Assembly: GCA_038323475.1 (NCBI GenBank) | Contig: JBBQHA010000147.1 | Coordinates: forward strand, 1-8,263 | Source of the DNA: SZAS-103 sp038323475 | Lineage (GTDB): Bacteria; Pseudomonadota; Gammaproteobacteria; Xanthomonadales; Xanthomonadaceae | DNA: 8,263 nt | Reading direction: 5' to 3' | Part shown: one piece after another, positions 6,353 to 8,263 of the stretch | Layout: each line of letters begins with the position of its first letter | How positions within the stretch are numbered: the stretch's first letter is position 1 | Notes under the pieces: model-generated | What the model was told of the DNA's origin: nothing | Seen by the model: only the letters and a program-made list of their open reading frames with translations | The model's database searches: none | Position numbers and translations under genes: made by a program

Positions 6353-7260
6353 ATGCATCGAATCTGTAGCCTACTGATCGTTGGCGTCACTATCGCCGGA
6401 ATCGCCTGCGAAGGGGCCAGCCCTCCACCGCGATGGCGGGCGACGACCTGCATCTATGGCTGGAAAACATCCAAGGCACCGAGCCGATGAAATGGGTGAA
6501 GGCGCAGAACACGATCACCGCGAAGCGGTTCATGGAGTCGTCCGAATTCAAGCACACCCGCGAGCGCATCCTGGAAGTGCTCCACTCGGATGCGCGCATT
6601 CCGTACCCGAACCGGATGGGCAATCACCTCTACAATTTCTGGCAGGACAGGGATCACCCACGCGGTGTTTGGCGGCGCACGACGCTCTACGAATACCGCA
6701 AGGGCGATCCGCAATGGGAAACGGTGATCGACATCGACGCGCTGAACAAGGCCGAGAACGCGCACTGGGTATTCAAGGGTGCCGATTGCCTGAAACCGGA
6801 ATACAAGCGCAGTCTGGTGTCGCTGTCTTCGGGCGGCGGCGATGCGGTCGAAACGCGCAAGTTCGCCTTGCCGACCAAAACGTTCGTGAAGGACGGCTTC
6901 CGCATCCCGGTCGCGAAGACGAAGGCCGGCTGGATCGATGCGGACACGCTGTATGTCGGAACCGATTTCGGCCCCGGCTCCATGACCGATTCGGGCTATC
7001 CGCGTATCGTCAAGGAATGGAAGCGCGGCATTCCGCTCGCTTCCGCGGCGACGGTGTACGAAGGCAAAGCCACCGACCTTGAGGTGACAGCACGCCACGA
7101 CAACACGCCGGGATTCGGGCGCGATTTCGTGAATGTCTGGAGGGATACTTTTCACTCCGAAATCTACCTGCGCAAAGGTGGAAAACTCGTGCGCGTCGAC
7201 GTGCCGAGCGACGCCAGCCCGGATCCGCATCGCGAATGGCTGCTGGTCGCGCCGCGCTCG
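6353..7260 (+). pseudogene. Prolyl oligopeptidase (S9A) remnant: frameshifted signal peptide, catalytic domain missing
   Basis: Intact S9A prolyl oligopeptidases are about 700-residue periplasmic or cytoplasmic serine peptidases with a beta-propeller and a C-terminal alpha/beta-hydrolase domain. Here an ATG at 6353 encodes a typical export signal (MHRICSLLIVGVTIAGIAC), but its frame does not continue into the body. The body is in another frame from about 6424: STAMAGDDLHLWLENIQG and then, counted from the Met at 6433, WVKAQN (21-26), NHLYNFWQDRDHPRGVWRRT (64-83) and REWLLV (267-272), all characteristic of the propeller domain. A 2-nt deletion or 1-nt insertion near 6420 would explain the break. 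Similarity ends near residue 275 (about 7255); the frame runs on to a stop at 7305 with arginine-rich nonsense. The Ser-Asp-His catalytic domain (about 400 residues) is absent, so no peptidase activity is possible. A non-secreted start at 6433 is possible but would not rescue function. Confidence 0.82.
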
Positions 7261-7261
7261 C

Positions 7262-7525
7262 GATCTGGCCGACGATCCCGAGGGCATCCCGCGTCGCCTC
7301 GATAGCTACATCACGACGTTCGGCAACGACGCCCACGTCTGGGCGCAGGCCGCGATGCACGATGACGCGAAGCCGAAGCTCGCGACCCTGCTATCGCGCG
7401 AGCTGCGCTACGGCGCGCACGACCCCGCCGTCTGGCGCGCCCTCGCGGGGCTCTCCGACGACGACGCGATCGACGCCGAAGTCGATCGGCGCACCAGCGC
7501 TCAGCTCCACTCCGCGCTGACCTGA
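7262..7525 (+). pseudogene. Orphan 3' coding tail of an unrecognised gene, out of frame with the S9 remnant
   Basis: Directly after the point where prolyl-oligopeptidase similarity ends, a different plus-strand frame becomes protein-like and runs to a TGA at 7523-7525. Its roughly 87 residues include RDLADDPEGIPRRLDSY, GNDAHVWAQAAMHDDAKP and DPAVWRALAGLSDDDAID: an acidic, alanine-rich, probably helical composition with GC-rich third positions. Upstream of 7262 this frame is only the shadow of the peptidase frame, and there is no start codon with a ribosome-binding site, so it looks like the C-terminal end of another gene fused here by a deletion or recombination. I do not recognise the family. 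It could instead be a chance open frame in GC-rich DNA. Confidence 0.35.
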
Positions 7526-7603
7526 TCGCGTCACCGACTTCTGTTGGTTTCAGCGCTGGAAGAGATCGAGCGCGGCCCCGCCTCGTCATCCGTCGAGATT
7601 CGA

Positions 7604-8263
7604 CTACGAACTCTGGTCGAGCGATGCCTCGAGAGCTAGCAACCACGCGTCGGTCTTGCTGCCACGTTGCTCGATCCACGTGCGAATCTCGGTGGGGCTC
7701 ACACGGTGGCTCTGGATGAGTGCGACACCGCCGATCACGACCAGATGAGCTAGCTCAGGGTTCTTGCGCGCCGCGCCGAGCAACAGGTTCAGGATCTTGC
7801 TCCAGCGACCTGGCCCCGCCGCTTCGAGCGCCTCCACGTTCTCGGCCATCCAAACCAAGTCATCATCGTGGAACGCGGTGGCGTTCGTCCAGTCGCCGAG
7901 TGTTGCCTTGACCTTGTCGGGATCGCCCGCCGGCAACACCATGATCTTGCGCACCAACTCGACCACGCGGAGGTCGATTGCATCGTTCTCATCGGTCCGC
8001 TGTTTCATCGCTGCGATCATCACGTCCCACAGACTCGGCGCATAGCCGACCTCGGGCACTGGGTGACCGACATGAGCTGCACCGAGTCTGGCCTCCAAGT
8101 GCGCGACGACTCGGTCGATCCCATCCGCAGCGGGAAATCGCCAAAAAAACATCAAGACTGCTCCCACCACGCGCTCATCGGCATTGTCGATCTGGTCGCC
8201 GATCGTCTCCGATAGCTTGTCCGCAACCGGGATCCCGATGAGATAGGCATACAACCACGAGAG
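7604..8263 (-). CDS. Hypothetical protein, 5' end outside the window
   Basis: The frame is open from the right edge to a TAG at 7606-7604, giving 219 visible codons. A TTG at 8254 is the first possible start inside the window, but the frame continues to 8263, so the true start is probably further right. I do not recognise the family. The visible chain has no cysteine and looks mostly helical, with YAYLIGIPVADKLSETIGDQ near the visible N-terminus, VVGAVLMFFWRF about 30 residues in, and KILNLLLGAARKNPELAHLV and a C-terminal WIEQRGSKTDAWLLALEASL further on. There is no clear membrane-helix pair, signal peptide or catalytic motif. Base composition is a little less GC-rich than the cassette. It converges on the orphan tail ending at 7525, leaving 78 nt between them in which I see no strong terminator. 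Real coding is likely because the chain has natural amino-acid composition and the opposite strand is poor. Confidence 0.6.
   Translation of the reverse strand, partial: LSWLYAYLIGIPVADKLSETIGDQIDNADERVVGAVLMFFWRFPAADGIDRVVAHLEARLGAAHVGHPVPEVGYAPSLWDVMIAAMKQRTDENDAIDLRVVELVRKIMVLPAGDPDKVKATLGDWTNATAFHDDDLVWMAENVEALEAAGPGRWSKILNLLLGAARKNPELAHLVVIGGVALIQSHRVSPTEIRTWIEQRGSKTDAWLLALEASLDQSS

Noticed and set aside
6454..7287. A 277-codon minus-strand frame antisense to the prolyl oligopeptidase remnant
   Set aside because: The plus strand carries clear S9 propeller motifs; the minus frame is rich in Arg and Ala with no domain.
7311..7679. A minus-strand frame of 122 codons overlapping the orphan tail and the 3' end of the right-hand gene
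   Set aside because: More than half of its later part is low-complexity arginine, and it overlaps the end of a better frame. It is a shadow.
1..8263. CRISPR arrays, tRNA or rRNA genes, insertion sequences, phage or toxin-antitoxin genes
   Set aside because: No regularly spaced repeats, no cloverleaf-like or rRNA sequence and no transposase or integrase motifs were seen on either strand by reading. A tRNA scan and an IS search would be more sensitive.

Overview
This window looks like a high-GC gammaproteobacterial chromosome, most likely from the Xanthomonadales (Xanthomonas, Lysobacter or Luteimonas relatives). The evidence is the strong G/C third-position bias, the four-gene order lexA-imuA-imuB-dnaE2 (an arrangement I know from that group), and the style of the prolyl-oligopeptidase remnant. 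No genus can be fixed from the sequence alone.

Layout. Bases 1-135 hold the first codons of a minus-strand gene that leaves the window on the left; its Shine-Dalgarno lies in the arm of an 8-bp inverted repeat. Bases 136-5848 are one compact minus-strand operon, transcribed right to left: lexA (5243-5848), imuA (4629-5243), imuB (3210-4619) and dnaE2 (136-3213). Stops and starts overlap at two junctions (TGATG and ATGA) and the third gap is only 9 nt, so the four genes are probably cotranscribed and translationally coupled. A good sigma70-type promoter (5877-5905) precedes lexA. Between it and the ATG sits a perfect palindrome GGTTAA-N6-TTAACC (5849-5866), the best candidate for the LexA operator. 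Bases 5906-6352 are mostly non-coding, with two inverted repeats. Bases 6353-7260 are a broken prolyl oligopeptidase (S9) gene on the plus strand: its signal peptide is out of frame with the body, and it stops before the catalytic domain. It runs into an unrelated-looking coding tail (about 7262-7525). Facing it is an unrecognised minus-strand gene (7604 to the right edge) whose start lies outside the window.

How it works. The operon encodes the ImuABC 'mutasome', the damage-inducible translesion synthesis system used by many bacteria that lack DNA polymerase V. DnaE2 (ImuC) is the catalytic, error-prone polymerase. ImuB is a Y-family-like adaptor without the catalytic acids. ImuA is a RecA-like accessory protein without a normal Walker A. 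LexA, the first gene, should repress the cassette and be self-cleaved upon DNA damage. The cassette is a known system. What deserves attention is the LexA/operator pair: the recognition helix differs from E. coli LexA at the base-contacting positions, and the candidate operator is not the E. coli box nor the Xanthomonas boxes I recall. The right third of the window looks like a decayed or rearranged accessory region; I see no mobile-element gene, CRISPR array or RNA gene in it.
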